Source of the DNA: Solirhodobacter olei
Lineage (GTDB): Bacteria > Pseudomonadota > Alphaproteobacteria > Rhodobacterales > Rhodobacteraceae
Assembly (NCBI RefSeq): GCF_004010155.1
Contig: NZ_RRYH01000018.1
Coordinates: 1 to 64,000 of the forward strand
Length of the DNA stretch: 64,000 nucleotides
Direction of reading: 5' to 3'
This document shows positions 34,411-44,241 of this stretch, piece after piece. How positions within the stretch are numbered: the first letter of the stretch is position 1; every line of letters starts with the position of its first letter. The position numbers were made by a program, and so were the translations under genes. The notes beneath the pieces were generated by a model, which did no database searches, was not told where the DNA came from, and worked only from the letters and a program-made list of their open reading frames with translations.

Positions 34411-35019
34411 CTAAAGCCCCGTCCGCGCCCGCCAGGCCGCCCAGTCCTCCGGCGTGTCGAGGTCGGTAACGGCACGCGCCCCCGGCAGGGCCACCTCCCG
34501 CAGCCTCTCCCCATGCGCCGCGATCACCGGCCTCGGCCCGGTGTCGCCCGAAAGCCGCGCAAGCTCTCCGAACAGATCCGCCGGAAAAATCACCGGATGC
34601 CCCGGCCGCCCCGCGTCAGAGCATGCCCGAAGGATCGGCCGCGCACCGTCCGCCCGCCAGGCCGCCATCAGCCGCTCCAGGTCCGCCGCCTCCAGCTCCG
34701 GCAGATCGGCCAGCAGGATCATCAGACCTGCGGCACCCTCCGCCGCCGCCACGCCGGCGCGGATCGAGGCCGCCATCCCCTCGCCCGCCTCCGGCACTTC
34801 GACCATGACCACGTCGAGCCCCGCCAGCGCCGAAGCCCGCGCTCCGCCGCCAGCGGGCAGCGTCACGATCACCCGCGCCGCGCCGGCCTCCGCGGCGATG
34901 CGCGCCTGGCGGTGCAGGATCGCCTCGCCCGCCACCGGCTCCAGCAGCTTGTCCGCCCCCCGCATCCGCCGGGCAAAGCCCGCCGCCGGGATCAGCACCG
35001 CGATCTCGCCTCCCGCCAT
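34411..35019 (-). CDS. MobA-like NTP transferase (MocA/molybdenum cofactor type)
   Basis: Nucleotidyltransferase of 202 aa. The signature VLIPAAGFARRMRGADKLLEPV has the LxAGxxxRMGxxK loop of MobA/MocA-like enzymes, and LLADLPELEA matches the metal-binding LxDxP region. HPVIFPADLFGEL is also typical. Such enzymes attach CMP or GMP to molybdopterin, but related ones act on sugars, so the substrate is open. It follows the Lrp gene with only two bases between and so may share its transcript, without an obvious functional link. Confidence 0.82.
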   Translation of the reverse strand: MAGGEIAVLIPAAGFARRMRGADKLLEPVAGEAILHRQARIAAEAGAARVIVTLPAGGGARASALAGLDVVMVEVPEAGEGMAASIRAGVAAAEGAAGLMILLADLPELEAADLERLMAAWRADGARPILRACSDAGRPGHPVIFPADLFGELARLSGDTGPRPVIAAHGERLREVALPGARAVTDLDTPEDWAAWRARTGL

Positions 35020-35021
35020 CG

Positions 35022-35474
35022 CTATCGGCTCCCTGGCCGACGGGTGGACAGAAGGAGGCTCGTCTCGCTCGTCGCCACCCCGTCAAGCCGCCGGATCTGG
35101 GTCAGCGCCGCGTCGAACTCCTCCAGCGTGCCGGTGCCGAGTTCGGCGATCAGATCCCATTTGCCATTGGTCGAATGCAGCGCCTGCACCGCCGGCATGC
35201 CCAGAAGCCGCGCCGCGATCCGCTCCGTCCCGCGCCCCTCGATCCCGATCATCATCAGCCCCCGCACCGGCGCCGCCGTAACGTCGCCCCGCGTCAGCAC
35301 CGTGAAGCCCACGATCTCGCCGCGCGCCGCAAGCCGGTCCATCCGCGCCCGCACCGTGGCTCGCGACAGCCCCAGCGCCGCCGCCAGCTCGCTCAAGCTC
35401 GCGCGCCCGTCTCGCCTGAGCGCAGCGATCAACCTTTCGTCCTGTTCGTCCAATACGGTCAAATGCGCCGCCAT
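35022..35474 (-). CDS. Lrp/AsnC family regulator of the arginase operon
   Basis: Transcription factor of 150 aa with an N-terminal helix-turn-helix (LDEQDERLIAALRRDGRASL, then ELAAALGLSRATVRARMDRL) and a C-terminal RAM ligand-binding domain (TNGKWDLIAELGTGTLEEFD). It is divergent from arginase/ornithine cyclodeaminase, so it is very likely the arginine- or ornithine-responsive activator of that operon, like PutR/ArgR-type Lrp proteins of alphaproteobacteria. ATG 35474 was preferred; ATG 35504 is in frame. A 9-bp inverted repeat (35473-35507) covers the start. Confidence 0.86.
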   Translation of the reverse strand: MAAHLTVLDEQDERLIAALRRDGRASLSELAAALGLSRATVRARMDRLAARGEIVGFTVLTRGDVTAAPVRGLMMIGIEGRGTERIAARLLGMPAVQALHSTNGKWDLIAELGTGTLEEFDAALTQIRRLDGVATSETSLLLSTRRPGSR

Positions 35475-35507
35475 TTTGCTCGATCCATCGTCCAATCTGA
35501 GCATAAT
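35473..35507. promoter_or_regulatory. Inverted repeat in the Lrp/arginase divergent promoter
   Basis: ATTTTGCTC (35473-35481) and GAGCATAAT (35499-35507) are inverted copies with one mismatch, 17 bases apart. The repeat touches the Lrp start codon and lies 59 bases before the arginase start, consistent with an Lrp operator that represses its own gene and activates arginase. Confidence 0.5.
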
Positions 35508-35565
35508 ACCGCTGGAAACCGCCGCAAGCTGGAAAGATCTTGCCGCCCACGGAAAGGGAGACCCG

Positions 35566-36498
35566 ATGACCGAACCCAAGCACTGCATCCTCGTCGGCGC
35601 GCCGATCGACAGCGGCCAGAAGCGCGCCGGCTGCCTGATGGGCCCCGCCGCCTATCGCACCGCCGGCCTCGCCCGCACGCTGAACGAGCTCGGCCACACG
35701 GTCGAGGATCGCGGCGACATCGCCCTTCCCGCCCTCGCGCCCGCCCAATGCGCCAACCCCGCCGTCCATTCCCTGGCCGAGACAGTGGGCTGGACCAGGG
35801 AACTCGCCACCGCCGTCGAGGCCGCCTGCCCCGAGGGGCTGCCTATCACGCTCGGCGGCGACCATTCGCTGGCGCTCGGCTCCGTCGCCGGCGCCGCCGC
35901 CCATGCCGCGCGCGCCGGCCGTCCGCTCTTTGTCCTCTGGCTCGACGCGCACACCGATTTCCACACGCCGACCACGACGCAATCCGGCAACCTCCACGGC
36001 ACGCCAGTCGCCTATATCGCCGGCCGCGACGGGTTCGAAGCATTCCCGCCCTTCCCGGCCCCCGTTCCGGGCGAACGGATCTGCATGTTCGGCATCCGCT
36101 CCGTCGACCCCGCCGAACATGCGGCACTTCTCGAAAACGACATCGAGATCAACGACATGCGGGTTCTGGACGAGCATGGCATCGTCAAGCCCCTGCGCGG
36201 TTTCCTCGACCGCGTCGCCGCGGCGAACGGCCTGCTGCATGTCTCGCTCGACGTCGACTTCCTCGACCCCGCCATCGCCCCCGCCGTCGGCACCACCGTC
36301 CCCGGCGGCGCGACCTTCCGCGAGGCGCATCTGGTGATGGAACACCTCCACGAATCCGGCCTGGTCACCTCGCTGGACCTCGTGGAACTCAACCCCTTCC
36401 TTGACGAGCGCGGCCGCACCGCCCGGCTGATGGTCGATCTCGTCGCCTCTCTCATGGGCCGCAAGGTCTTCGACCGCCCGACACGGAGTTACGCATGA
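35566..36498 (+). CDS. rocF: Arginase
   Basis: Dimanganese hydrolase of 310 aa that splits arginine to ornithine and urea. The metal motifs are complete: GGDHSLALGS, LDAHTDFHTP and SLDVDFLDP. SD AAAGGGAG lies seven bases before ATG 35566. It overlaps the ornithine cyclodeaminase gene by four bases (ATGA), so arginine goes through ornithine to proline. A divergent Lrp regulator with an operator-like repeat sits directly upstream. Length is normal for bacterial arginases. Confidence 0.95.
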   Translation: MTEPKHCILVGAPIDSGQKRAGCLMGPAAYRTAGLARTLNELGHTVEDRGDIALPALAPAQCANPAVHSLAETVGWTRELATAVEAACPEGLPITLGGDHSLALGSVAGAAAHAARAGRPLFVLWLDAHTDFHTPTTTQSGNLHGTPVAYIAGRDGFEAFPPFPAPVPGERICMFGIRSVDPAEHAALLENDIEINDMRVLDEHGIVKPLRGFLDRVAAANGLLHVSLDVDFLDPAIAPAVGTTVPGGATFREAHLVMEHLHESGLVTSLDLVELNPFLDERGRTARLMVDLVASLMGRKVFDRPTRSYA

Positions 36499-37553
36499 CG
36501 CCCCCGTCCAAGCTCGCCCTCGTTCCCTTCCTCAGCGTCGAGGGGATGATGAAGCTGGTCCTCTCGCGCGGCATCGAACGGGTGCTGCGCGAACTCGCCG
36601 AGGCGATCGAGGAAGATTTCCGCCGCTGGCCCGCCTTCGACAAGACCCCGCGCATCGCCTCGCATTCCCCGGTCGGGGTGATCGAGCTGATGCCGACCTC
36701 GGACGGTGCGCTCTACGGGTTCAAATACGTCAACGGCCACCCGAAGAACATGAAGGAAGGCCTGCAAACCGTTACCGCATTTGGACTTTTGGCCGAAGTC
36801 GCCACCGGCTACCCGGTCCTTCTGTCGGAAATGACCATCCTCACCGCGCTGCGCACCGCCGCCACCTCCGCCATGGCCGCCCGCGCGCTGGCGCCAAAGA
36901 ACCCGCGCGCGATGGCCATCATCGGCAACGGCGCCCAGGCAGAGTTCCAGGCGCTGGCCTTCAAGGCCATCTGCGGGATCGAGGAGGTTCGCCTTTACGA
37001 TATCGACCCCGCCGCCACCCGGAAATGCGCAAGAAATCTCGCCACTTCTGGCCTCACTCTCACCCAATGCACGAGCGCGGAGGAGGCGATCCTCGGCGCC
37101 CAGATCCTGACCACCGTCACCGCCGACAAGCAATATGCGACGATCCTGACGGACAACATGGTCGGCGCCGGGGTGCATATCAACGCGGTCGGCGGCGACT
37201 GCCCCGGCAAGACGGAACTGCACCGCGACATCCTCACCCGCTCCTCGATCTTCGTCGAATACCCGCCCCAGACGCGGGTGGAGGGCGAGATCCAGCAGCT
37301 CGACCCCGACCACCCCGTCACCGAGCTCTGGCAGGTTCTCAGCGGCGCCGCGCCGGGGCGCACCGATCCGCGCCAGATCACGCTCTTCGATTCCGTCGGC
37401 TTCGCGATCGAGGACTTCTCGGCCCTGCGCTACGTCCATGGCGCGATCCAGGGCACCGGCCTCGCCCAGATGCTCGACATGATCGCCGACCCCGACGACC
37501 CGCGCGACCTCTACGGCATGCTGTTGCGCGCCGGGGCCAAGGCGGCCGCCTGA
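36495..37553 (+). CDS. Ornithine cyclodeaminase
   Basis: NAD-dependent enzyme of 352 aa of the mu-crystallin/OCD family that converts ornithine to proline and ammonia. Features: GLQTVTAFGLLAEVATGYPV near the substrate site, AIIGNGAQAEFQALAFKAIC as the NAD loop, and VGGDCPGKTELHRDIL, which has the catalytic Asp region. It is translated from an ATG overlapping the arginase stop. Together they form the arginine to proline catabolic route. Its 3' end overlaps the convergent aminomutase gene by 43 bases. Confidence 0.93.
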   Translation: MTPPSKLALVPFLSVEGMMKLVLSRGIERVLRELAEAIEEDFRRWPAFDKTPRIASHSPVGVIELMPTSDGALYGFKYVNGHPKNMKEGLQTVTAFGLLAEVATGYPVLLSEMTILTALRTAATSAMAARALAPKNPRAMAIIGNGAQAEFQALAFKAICGIEEVRLYDIDPAATRKCARNLATSGLTLTQCTSAEEAILGAQILTTVTADKQYATILTDNMVGAGVHINAVGGDCPGKTELHRDILTRSSIFVEYPPQTRVEGEIQQLDPDHPVTELWQVLSGAAPGRTDPRQITLFDSVGFAIEDFSALRYVHGAIQGTGLAQMLDMIADPDDPRDLYGMLLRAGAKAAA

Positions 37554-38590
37554 TCCCGCTCCGGATCTCGGTACAGATGGCGGCCGCCCTGCCAGTCCGT
37601 CACCTCGTATAGCCCCGGCCCCGCCTCCACCACATGGGGCGGCGCGACCGGCACCTTGCCGAAGCCGCCCGGGATATCCAGCACGTAGGAGGGCAGGCAA
37701 AGGCCGGAGATCCGCCCCCGAAGCGCCTGCATCAGCGCCTGCCCCTCGCCGATCGTGGTGCGGAAATGCGAGGTCCCCGGCGCCAGGTCGCAATGGTGCA
37801 GGTAATAGGGCTTGACCCGCAGCGCCACGAGCCGGCGGAACAGCGCGGCCAGCGTTGCGGGATCATCGTTGACCCCGCGCAGCAGCACGCTCTGCGACAG
37901 AAGCGCCACGCCCGCATCGGCCAACCGCCCCAGCGCCGCCTCCGCCGCCGCGCCGATCTCTTCCGCATGGTTGGTATGGACGACAAGGTAGACCGGCCGC
38001 CCCACCTGCAGCGCCGCGATCATCTCCTGCGTCATCCGCTCCGGCGCCACCACCGGCACGCGGGAGTGGAGCCGCAGCACGCCCACATGCGGGATCGCCG
38101 CCAGCCGCCGCATCACCTCACCCAGCCGGCGGGCAGAAAGCGACAGCGGATCGCCTCCGGTCAGGATCACTTCGGTGACCGCCGGCGTTCGCGCGATGTA
38201 ATCGAGCGCCGCGGCCAGCTCCGCCTCCGGAAGCGCGGCCGACTGGCCCACCACCTCGCGGCGGAAGCAGAAGCGGCAATAGACCTCGCAGGCATGGGTC
38301 ACAGCCAGGATCACGCGGTCGGGGTAGCGATGCGTCAGCCCCGGCGCCGGGCTGTGCGCCCCGTCGCCGATCGGGTCCGTCAGCTCCTCCGGCCGTCGCT
38401 CCAGCTCCTCGGGCCGCGGCACGAACTGCCGCGCCACGCCCGCCGAGGCGCTGGCCTGCACCATCTCCGGCGTGATCCGCATCTTGTAGCTTGCAAGCAC
38501 CGGCGCCAGCGCCGCCAGATCCCCCGGCGCGGCCAGCCCCGCCGCCACCAGATCCTCCGCCCCGCTTATCGCCTTGCCCCAAACGCCCAT
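37511..38590 (-). CDS. Lysine 2,3-aminomutase-like radical SAM protein (EpmB type)
   Basis: Radical SAM/PLP protein of 359 aa. The cluster cysteines are C101, C105 and C108 (THACEVYCRFCFRRE), TGGDPLSLS follows, and the PLP lysine region is IPGGFGKVPV. The short length and lack of the C-terminal extension are like EpmB, which makes (R)-beta-lysine for modification of elongation factor P, and not like clostridial KamA. No efp or epmA is in the window, so the assignment rests on family. It overlaps the ornithine cyclodeaminase gene tail to tail by 43 bases. Confidence 0.85.
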   Translation of the reverse strand: MGVWGKAISGAEDLVAAGLAAPGDLAALAPVLASYKMRITPEMVQASASAGVARQFVPRPEELERRPEELTDPIGDGAHSPAPGLTHRYPDRVILAVTHACEVYCRFCFRREVVGQSAALPEAELAAALDYIARTPAVTEVILTGGDPLSLSARRLGEVMRRLAAIPHVGVLRLHSRVPVVAPERMTQEMIAALQVGRPVYLVVHTNHAEEIGAAAEAALGRLADAGVALLSQSVLLRGVNDDPATLAALFRRLVALRVKPYYLHHCDLAPGTSHFRTTIGEGQALMQALRGRISGLCLPSYVLDIPGGFGKVPVAPPHVVEAGPGLYEVTDWQGGRHLYRDPERDQAAALAPARNSMP

Positions 38591-38650
38591 GAAAGCCCCG
38601 CCGATCTCCGGCCGGGCTTATGCGCAGCCCCGCCCGACAGACGCAAGCCT

Positions 38651-38683
38651 GCGCTTTTTCTTGGCCCAAATACTCCGCCGCCG
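38651..38683 (-). repeat. Dispersed intergenic repeat, family B (copy 1)
   Basis: On the minus strand the core reads GGCGGAGTATTTGGGCCAAG followed by AAAAAGCGC. A copy with few changes is at 48285-48317 on the plus strand. Here it lies between the Usg and aminomutase genes, in the orientation of their transcription. Confidence 0.6.
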
Positions 38684-38715
38684 CCGCTCCACACCGCCGG
38701 GCGAAGCGGGCGCCG

Positions 38716-38985
38716 TCAGTGCACCCGGAACTCTCCCACCACGTTCCGCCATTCCCCCGGCGCGATCAGCTTGCGGTGGGTGAAGCGAACAGAATGCAGC
38801 GGCCCCTCGATCTTCTCTTGCCAGAACTCGATGAACTTGAAGAGCCGCGGATAGTCCGGCGCCAGGTCATACTCCTGCCAAAGGTAGCTGTTCAGCACGG
38901 ATCGGTAGTCCGGCATCCGGTAGAAGAACTCCGCCGTCGTCAGCCCATATCCCTTCAGCATCAGCTCGGTCTCGGTTTCGCGCAT
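38716..38985 (-). CDS. usg: Usg family protein
   Basis: A 89-aa protein matching the alphaproteobacterial Usg family: ELMLKGYGLTTAEFFYRMPD, then SVLNSYLWQEYDLAPDYPRL and FWQEKIEGPLHSVRFTHRKL. It has no known biochemical role. The family has no signal peptide and few charged clusters. ATG 38985 is preceded by AAGGGG seven bases away; a frame open to 39033 adds a Gly/Lys-rich stretch that is not conserved. Confidence 0.9.
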   Translation of the reverse strand: MRETETELMLKGYGLTTAEFFYRMPDYRSVLNSYLWQEYDLAPDYPRLFKFIEFWQEKIEGPLHSVRFTHRKLIAPGEWRNVVGEFRVH

Positions 38986-39179
38986 GCGCCACCCCTTTTT
39001 GCCCCCCCCTGAGGACATGCTCGCACAATCCAATTTATTTTCAATAAAAACAGTATGTTGTCACTCCATCGCGGCGGCTGCCAAAGGCTGCGGCTTCCCG
39101 CCATTGCACCCCAGAGCTAGGTTCGGATATAGTCCGGCCAACCAGATGTTGAGCATCGCAAGCCAAAGATCGGAACGAC

Positions 39180-41945
39180 GTGAGCGATACGCCGGAACCT
39201 CCTGAAAACGCGGACGAAATGACGCCGGAGCGTGCCCGTTACGAAGGGCCGCAAATCTCTGTCGAAGACGAGATGCGCCATTCGTTCATGGATTACGCCA
39301 TGAGCGTGATCGTCTCGCGCGCGATTCCGGACCTGCGCGACGGGCTGAAACCCGTCCACCGCCGCATCCTCTACACGCTCTGGGAAAACGGCCAGACCCA
39401 CAACAAGCCCTACCGCAAATGCGCCACCGCCGTGGGCGACGTCATGGGCCGCTACCACCCGCATGGCGACATGGCCGTCTATGACGCGCTCGTCCGCATG
39501 GCGCAGCCCTTCTCGATGTCGGTGCCGCTGATCGACGGCCAGGGCAACTTCGGCTCGATGGACGGCGACCCGCCCGCGGCCTACCGCTACACCGAAAGCC
39601 GGCTGGCGAAAGTCTCCGAACAGCTCCTTGTCGACATCGACAAGGACACCGTGAACTTCATGCCGAACTACGCCAACGAGCGGAACGAACCCACGGTCCT
39701 GCCCGCCCGTTTCCCGATCATGCTGGTGAACGGGGCCGAGGGCATCGCCGTCGGCATGGCGACTCGGATCCCGCCCCACAACCTTGGCGAGGTGATCGAC
39801 GGCACGCTGGCGCTGATGGCGAACCCGGACCTCACCTCGGAAGAGCTGATGAGCTACATCCCCGCCCCGGATTTCCCGACCGGCGGGCAGATCATGGGCC
39901 GCGGCGGCGCCCGCAAGGCCTATACCGAGGGCCGCGGCTCCGTCATCATCCGCGCCAAGACCCATATCGAAGAGCTCCGCAAGGACCGCTTCGCCATCGT
40001 GCTCGACGAGATCCCCTACCAGGTCAACAAGGCCTCGATGATCGAGAAGATCGCCGAGCTGGTGCGCGACAAGAAGCTCGAGGGCATCGCCCATGTCCAG
40101 GACGAATCCGACCGCGTCGGCGTCCGCGTGGTGATCGAGCTGAAGCGCGATGCCACGCCCGACGTGGTGCTGAACCAGCTCTGGCGCTTCACGCCGATGC
40201 AGACCTCCTTCGGCTGCAACATGCTGGCCCTGAACGGCGGCCGGCCGGAAACGCTGACCCTGCGCGAGTTCCTCAGCCATTTCGTGGCCTTCCGAGAAGA
40301 GGTCGTCGCCCGCCGCACCGCCTACGAGCTGAACAAGGCGCGCGAGCGCAGCCATATCCTCTGCGGCCTCGCCGTGGCCGTGTCGAACGTGGACGAGGTC
40401 GTGGCCACCATCCGCGCCTCCGCCGACCCGGCCGAGGCGCGCGAGAAACTGATGACCCGCCGCTGGCCGGCACATGACATCGCCGATTACATCCGCCTGA
40501 TCGACGACCCGACCCACAAGATCAACGACGACGGCACCTACAACCTGTCCGAGGCCCAGGCCCGCGCCATCCTCGACCTTCGCCTGCAGCGCCTCACCGC
40601 CATGGGCGTGAAGGAAGTCACCGACGAGCTGCAGGACCTCGCCGCCAAGATCCGCGACTACCTCGACATCCTGCGCTCGCGCGAGCGCATCATGGCGATC
40701 ATCGCGGACGAGCTGACCGAGGTTAAGACGAACTACGCCGTGCCGCGCCGCACCGAGATCATCGACTGGGCCGGCGATCTCGACGACGAGGACCTGATCG
40801 AGCGCGAGGACATGGTCGTCACCATCACCTCCGCCGGCTGGATCAAGCGCACGCCCCTCGCCGATTTCCGTGCGCAGCGCCGCGGCGGCAAGGGCCTTTC
40901 GGGCATGGCCACGAAGGAGGATGACGTCGTCACCACCCTCTTCGTCGCCAACACCCATACCCAGCTTCTGTTCTTCACCACCGACGGGATGGTCTACAAG
41001 CTGAAGTGCTGGCGCCTGCCGCTCGGCGGCCGGACGGCGAAGGGCAAGGCCATCGTCAACATCCTGCCGATCCCCACCGGCACCTCCATCGCCGCGATCA
41101 TGCCGGTCGATGCGGCCGAGGAGGAATGGGAGAACCTGCAGATAATCTTCGCCACCTCCGCCGGCGACGTGCGGCGCAACGCGCTGTCCGATTTCACCAA
41201 TGTCATGCGCAACGGCAAGATCGCGATGAAGCTGCCCGAGGGTGTCTCCCTCGTGAACGCCCGCATCTGCGACGAGAACGATGACGTGATGCTGGTCACC
41301 GTCGGCGGCCGCGCGATCCGCTTCCGCACCACCGACGTGCGGATCTTCAAGGGCCGCGATTCCACCGGCGTCCGCGGCGTGCGGCTGGCGGAGGGCGACA
41401 GCGTCGTCTCCATGGCCGTGATCCGCCATTTCGAGGCCACGCCGGAGGAGCGCGCCGCCTACCTCAAGATGCGCCGCGCCCAGGAAGGCGTGGTGGACGA
41501 AGCCGAGGCCGACGAGGACGAGGAGGCGGTCGAAGCCGGCCAGCTTCCCCTCGAACGCTTTGCCGAGATGTCGGCGGCCGAGGATCTGATCCTCACCGTC
41601 ACCATGGGCGGCTCCGGCAAGCTGACCTCCTCGCACGACTATCCGCTGCGCGGCCGCGGCGGTCAGGGCGTGAAGGCGATCTCCGCCGGCCCGCGCGGCG
41701 GCAAGGTGGTGGCCTTCTTCCCGGTCGAACGCAGCGACCAGATCATGCTGGCCACCTCCACCGGCCAGTCGATCCGCTGCCCGGTCGAGGGCATCTCCTT
41801 CCGCTCCCGCTCTGCCGGCGGCGTGAGGGTGTTCAACACCGGCCCGTCGGAAGACGTGGTCTCCGTCGCCCGCGTCGCCGACAATGGAGACGAGGAAGCG
41901 GAGGTGGCTGACACCCCGTCCGCGGATGAAGGCGGGGAGGCGTAA
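39180..41945 (+). CDS. gyrA: DNA gyrase subunit A
   Basis: Type II topoisomerase subunit of 921 aa that cleaves and rejoins DNA for negative supercoiling. The winged helix has the catalytic Tyr at Y137 ([12 protein letters not shown]). The C-terminal beta-pinwheel contains the GyrA box QRRGGKG, which separates it from ParC, and six blade-type repeats. Start is GTG 39180 ([20 protein letters not shown]). At the position of E. coli Ser83 there is a methionine (M98 in [14 protein letters not shown]), while the Asp87 equivalent (D102) is kept. An acidic insertion ([14 protein letters not shown]) lies in the C-terminal domain. Confidence 0.97.
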   Translation: MSDTPEPPENADEMTPERARYEGPQISVEDEMRHSFMDYAMSVIVSRAIPDLRDGLKPVHRRILYTLWENGQTHNKPYRKCATAVGDVMGRYHPHGDMAVYDALVRMAQPFSMSVPLIDGQGNFGSMDGDPPAAYRYTESRLAKVSEQLLVDIDKDTVNFMPNYANERNEPTVLPARFPIMLVNGAEGIAVGMATRIPPHNLGEVIDGTLALMANPDLTSEELMSYIPAPDFPTGGQIMGRGGARKAYTEGRGSVIIRAKTHIEELRKDRFAIVLDEIPYQVNKASMIEKIAELVRDKKLEGIAHVQDESDRVGVRVVIELKRDATPDVVLNQLWRFTPMQTSFGCNMLALNGGRPETLTLREFLSHFVAFREEVVARRTAYELNKARERSHILCGLAVAVSNVDEVVATIRASADPAEAREKLMTRRWPAHDIADYIRLIDDPTHKINDDGTYNLSEAQARAILDLRLQRLTAMGVKEVTDELQDLAAKIRDYLDILRSRERIMAIIADELTEVKTNYAVPRRTEIIDWAGDLDDEDLIEREDMVVTITSAGWIKRTPLADFRAQRRGGKGLSGMATKEDDVVTTLFVANTHTQLLFFTTDGMVYKLKCWRLPLGGRTAKGKAIVNILPIPTGTSIAAIMPVDAAEEEWENLQIIFATSAGDVRRNALSDFTNVMRNGKIAMKLPEGVSLVNARICDENDDVMLVTVGGRAIRFRTTDVRIFKGRDSTGVRGVRLAEGDSVVSMAVIRHFEATPEERAAYLKMRRAQEGVVDEAEADEDEEAVEAGQLPLERFAEMSAAEDLILTVTMGGSGKLTSSHDYPLRGRGGQGVKAISAGPRGGKVVAFFPVERSDQIMLATSTGQSIRCPVEGISFRSRSAGGVRVFNTGPSEDVVSVARVADNGDEEAEVADTPSADEGGEA

Positions 41946-41958
41946 AGCACCGCCGGTC

Positions 41959-41986
41959 GTAGGGTGCGCATTCATTGCGCACCTTC
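41959..41986. repeat. Dispersed palindromic repeat, family A (copy 1)
   Basis: GGTGCGCA-TTCAT-TGCGCACC (41963-41983) is an 8-bp perfect inverted repeat with a five-base loop, flanked by CGTAG and T. It is located 17 bases after the gyrA stop. A second copy identical over 27 bases lies just after purL (63854-63880). Confidence 0.85.
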
Positions 41987-42063
41987 CGCCTCCCGCGGAC
42001 GACCCAGGCCCTCCTCACCGCGCCCCCTTCCCCTCGGCCCGATTTCCCCCTAAATCGCCCCTC

Positions 42064-43404
42064 ATGAGCGAGACCCTACACATCGTCGGCGGCGGCATGG
42101 CCGGATCCGAGGCCGCCTGGCAGGCCGCAGAGGCCGGCCTCAACGTCGTCATCCACGAAATGCGGCCCCATGTCGCCACCTTCGCCCACAAGACCGGCGA
42201 CTTGGCCGAGATGGTCTGCTCCAACTCCTTCCGCTCCGACGATGACGAGCGGAACGCCGTGGGCCTCCTCCATTGGGAGATGCGCGCCGCGGGCGGCCTG
42301 ATCATGGAAATGGCCGACAGGCATTCCCTCCCCGCCGGCGGTGCGCTTGCGGTGGACCGCGAGGCCTTCTCCGCCGCCGTCACCGAACGCCTCCGCGCCC
42401 ACCCCCTGATTTCCGTATCTGAAGAAGAGGTTACGGAGCTGCCCTCCAGCGGCAACTGGATCATCGCCACCGGCCCGCTGACCTCCGGCGCGCTGGCAGA
42501 GGCCATCCGGGCAGAGACCGGCGCCGAGCAGCTCGCCTTCTTCGACGCCATCGCCCCCATCGTCCATGCCGAGACCGTCGACATGTCCATCGCCTGGCGC
42601 CAGTCGCGCTACGACAAGGGCGAGACGGAGGAGCAACGCACCGCCTACCTCAACTGCCCGATGACCAAGCCGGAATACGAGGCCTTCATCGACGCGCTCC
42701 TCGCAGCCGAAAAGACCGAGTTCCACGAGGGCGAGACCGCGGGCTATTTCGACGGCTGCCTGCCGATCGAGGTCATGGCCGAACGCGGCCGCGAGACCCT
42801 GCGCCACGGCCCGATGAAGCCGGTGGGCCTGACCAACGCCCACAAGCCGGCCGAGAAGGCCTATGCCGTGGTCCAGCTTCGCCGCGACAACGCGCTGGGG
42901 ACGCTCTACAACATCGTCGGCTTCCAGACGAAGATGAAGTATGGCGCGCAAACCAATGTTTTTCGTATGATTCCCGGATTGCAGGACGCCAGCTTCGCGC
43001 GCCTTGGCGGCATCCACCGCAACACCTTCATCAACTCGCCCCGCCTGATCGACGCCCAGCTCCGCCTGCGCTCGAAGCCGAATATCCGCTTCGCCGGCCA
43101 GATCACCGGCGTCGAGGGCTATGTCGAAAGCGCCGCGATGGGCCTTCTGGCCGCCCGCCTCGCCGTGGCGGAGCTCGCAGGCCGCGAGCTTGCCGCCCCG
43201 CCGCCCGAAACGGCAATGGGCGCGCTGGTCCACCACATCACCGGCGGCGCCGATGCCAAGACCTTCCAGCCGATGAACGTGAACTTCGGCCTCTTTCCCC
43301 CGATCGACGCGAAGGGCGGGCGCAAGGGCCGCAAGGACCGTTACAAGGCCTACACGGATCGCAGCAAAATCGCCTTTAATGAATGGCTTGCGGGCCAAGA
43401 CTGA
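42064..43404 (+). CDS. trmFO: tRNA (uracil-54-C5) methyltransferase, folate/FAD dependent
   Basis: Enzyme of 446 aa that makes ribothymidine at position 54 of tRNA using methylene-tetrahydrofolate and FADH2. Recognised by [19 protein letters not shown], the EMRP motif (VVIHEMRPH), CSNSFRSDD and [18 protein letters not shown]. The length and the GidA-related dinucleotide fold are normal. ATG 42064 is the only start giving the Rossmann motif at residue 7. The stop overlaps the start of gluQRS (TGATG), so two tRNA modification enzymes are co-translated. Confidence 0.96.
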   Translation: MSETLHIVGGGMAGSEAAWQAAEAGLNVVIHEMRPHVATFAHKTGDLAEMVCSNSFRSDDDERNAVGLLHWEMRAAGGLIMEMADRHSLPAGGALAVDREAFSAAVTERLRAHPLISVSEEEVTELPSSGNWIIATGPLTSGALAEAIRAETGAEQLAFFDAIAPIVHAETVDMSIAWRQSRYDKGETEEQRTAYLNCPMTKPEYEAFIDALLAAEKTEFHEGETAGYFDGCLPIEVMAERGRETLRHGPMKPVGLTNAHKPAEKAYAVVQLRRDNALGTLYNIVGFQTKMKYGAQTNVFRMIPGLQDASFARLGGIHRNTFINSPRLIDAQLRLRSKPNIRFAGQITGVEGYVESAAMGLLAARLAVAELAGRELAAPPPETAMGALVHHITGGADAKTFQPMNVNFGLFPPIDAKGGRKGRKDRYKAYTDRSKIAFNEWLAGQD

Positions 43405-44231
43405 TGTATCGAACGAGGTTTGCACCCTCGCCGACCGGCCTGCTGCACCTCGGCCATGCCTTCTCCGCCCTCACCGCCCAGGCCCGCGCCGAGGCCGGCG
43501 GCGGCACGGCGCTCCTGCGGATCGAGGATACCGACCGCGCCCGCTGCCGCCCGGAGTACGAGGCCGCGATCTACGACGACCTCGCCTGGCTCGGCTTCCG
43601 TTGGGAGGGGTCCGTCCGCCGCCAGTCGGACCACCTGGCCGATTACCAGGCCGCGCTCGACCGGCTGATCGCAATGGGCCTCTGCTATCCCTGCGGCTGC
43701 ACCCGCGCCGATATCGCCGCCGCCGCGCCGCAGGAAGGCGCGGCCCCGGGCGTTTACCCCGGCACCTGCCGCCACCGCACCATGGATGGATACAGGCCCG
43801 GAGAGGCGATCCGCCTGAACCTCGCCAAGGCCCTCGCCAAAGCACCCGGCCCGCTTGCGTTCGACGAGACCGGCGCCGCCCATGCCGGCCGCCATAGCGT
43901 TGACCCAGACCGGCTGATCGCCGAGACCGGCGACATCGTGCTGTCGCGGAAGGACATCGGTCCCGGTGCCTATCACCTTGCCGTGGTGGTGGACGATGCG
44001 CTGCAGGGGATAACCGACGTTGTCCGCGGCGAGGACCTTTTTGACGCCAGCTACTTGCACGTCGTTCTTCAGGCGTTGCTGGACCTTTCTACGCCGCTTT
44101 ATCACCACCATCGGCTGATCCGCGACGAGGCCGGCAAACGCCTCGCCAAGCGCGACGACGCCCGCGCCATCGCGACCTACCGCGCCGAGGGGGCAACGCC
44201 CGGTGACATCCGCCGGATGATCGGTCTCTGA
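43404..44231 (+). CDS. gluQRS: Glutamyl-Q tRNA(Asp) synthetase
   Basis: Truncated GluRS paralogue of 275 aa that attaches glutamate to queuosine-34 of tRNA-Asp. The HIGH-like motif is SPTGLLHLGHA, and the zinc site CYPCGCTR with a later Cys in YPGTCRHR is typical of the family. The KMSKS-like region is KRLAKRDDA. It lacks the anticodon-binding domain, as expected. Start ATG 43404 overlaps the trmFO stop; three in-frame codons upstream are in trmFO. The tRNA-Asp gene with G34 is found in the same window at 29195. Confidence 0.93.
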   Translation: MYRTRFAPSPTGLLHLGHAFSALTAQARAEAGGGTALLRIEDTDRARCRPEYEAAIYDDLAWLGFRWEGSVRRQSDHLADYQAALDRLIAMGLCYPCGCTRADIAAAAPQEGAAPGVYPGTCRHRTMDGYRPGEAIRLNLAKALAKAPGPLAFDETGAAHAGRHSVDPDRLIAETGDIVLSRKDIGPGAYHLAVVVDDALQGITDVVRGEDLFDASYLHVVLQALLDLSTPLYHHHRLIRDEAGKRLAKRDDARAIATYRAEGATPGDIRRMIGL

Positions 44232-44241
44232 CGGTGCGCCT

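Noticed and set aside
39117-41975. Open frame of 952 codons antisense to gyrA
   Set aside because: It mirrors gyrA codon positions in a GC-rich genome; composition is Asp/Gly/His/Val-rich without domain pattern, whereas gyrA is unmistakable.
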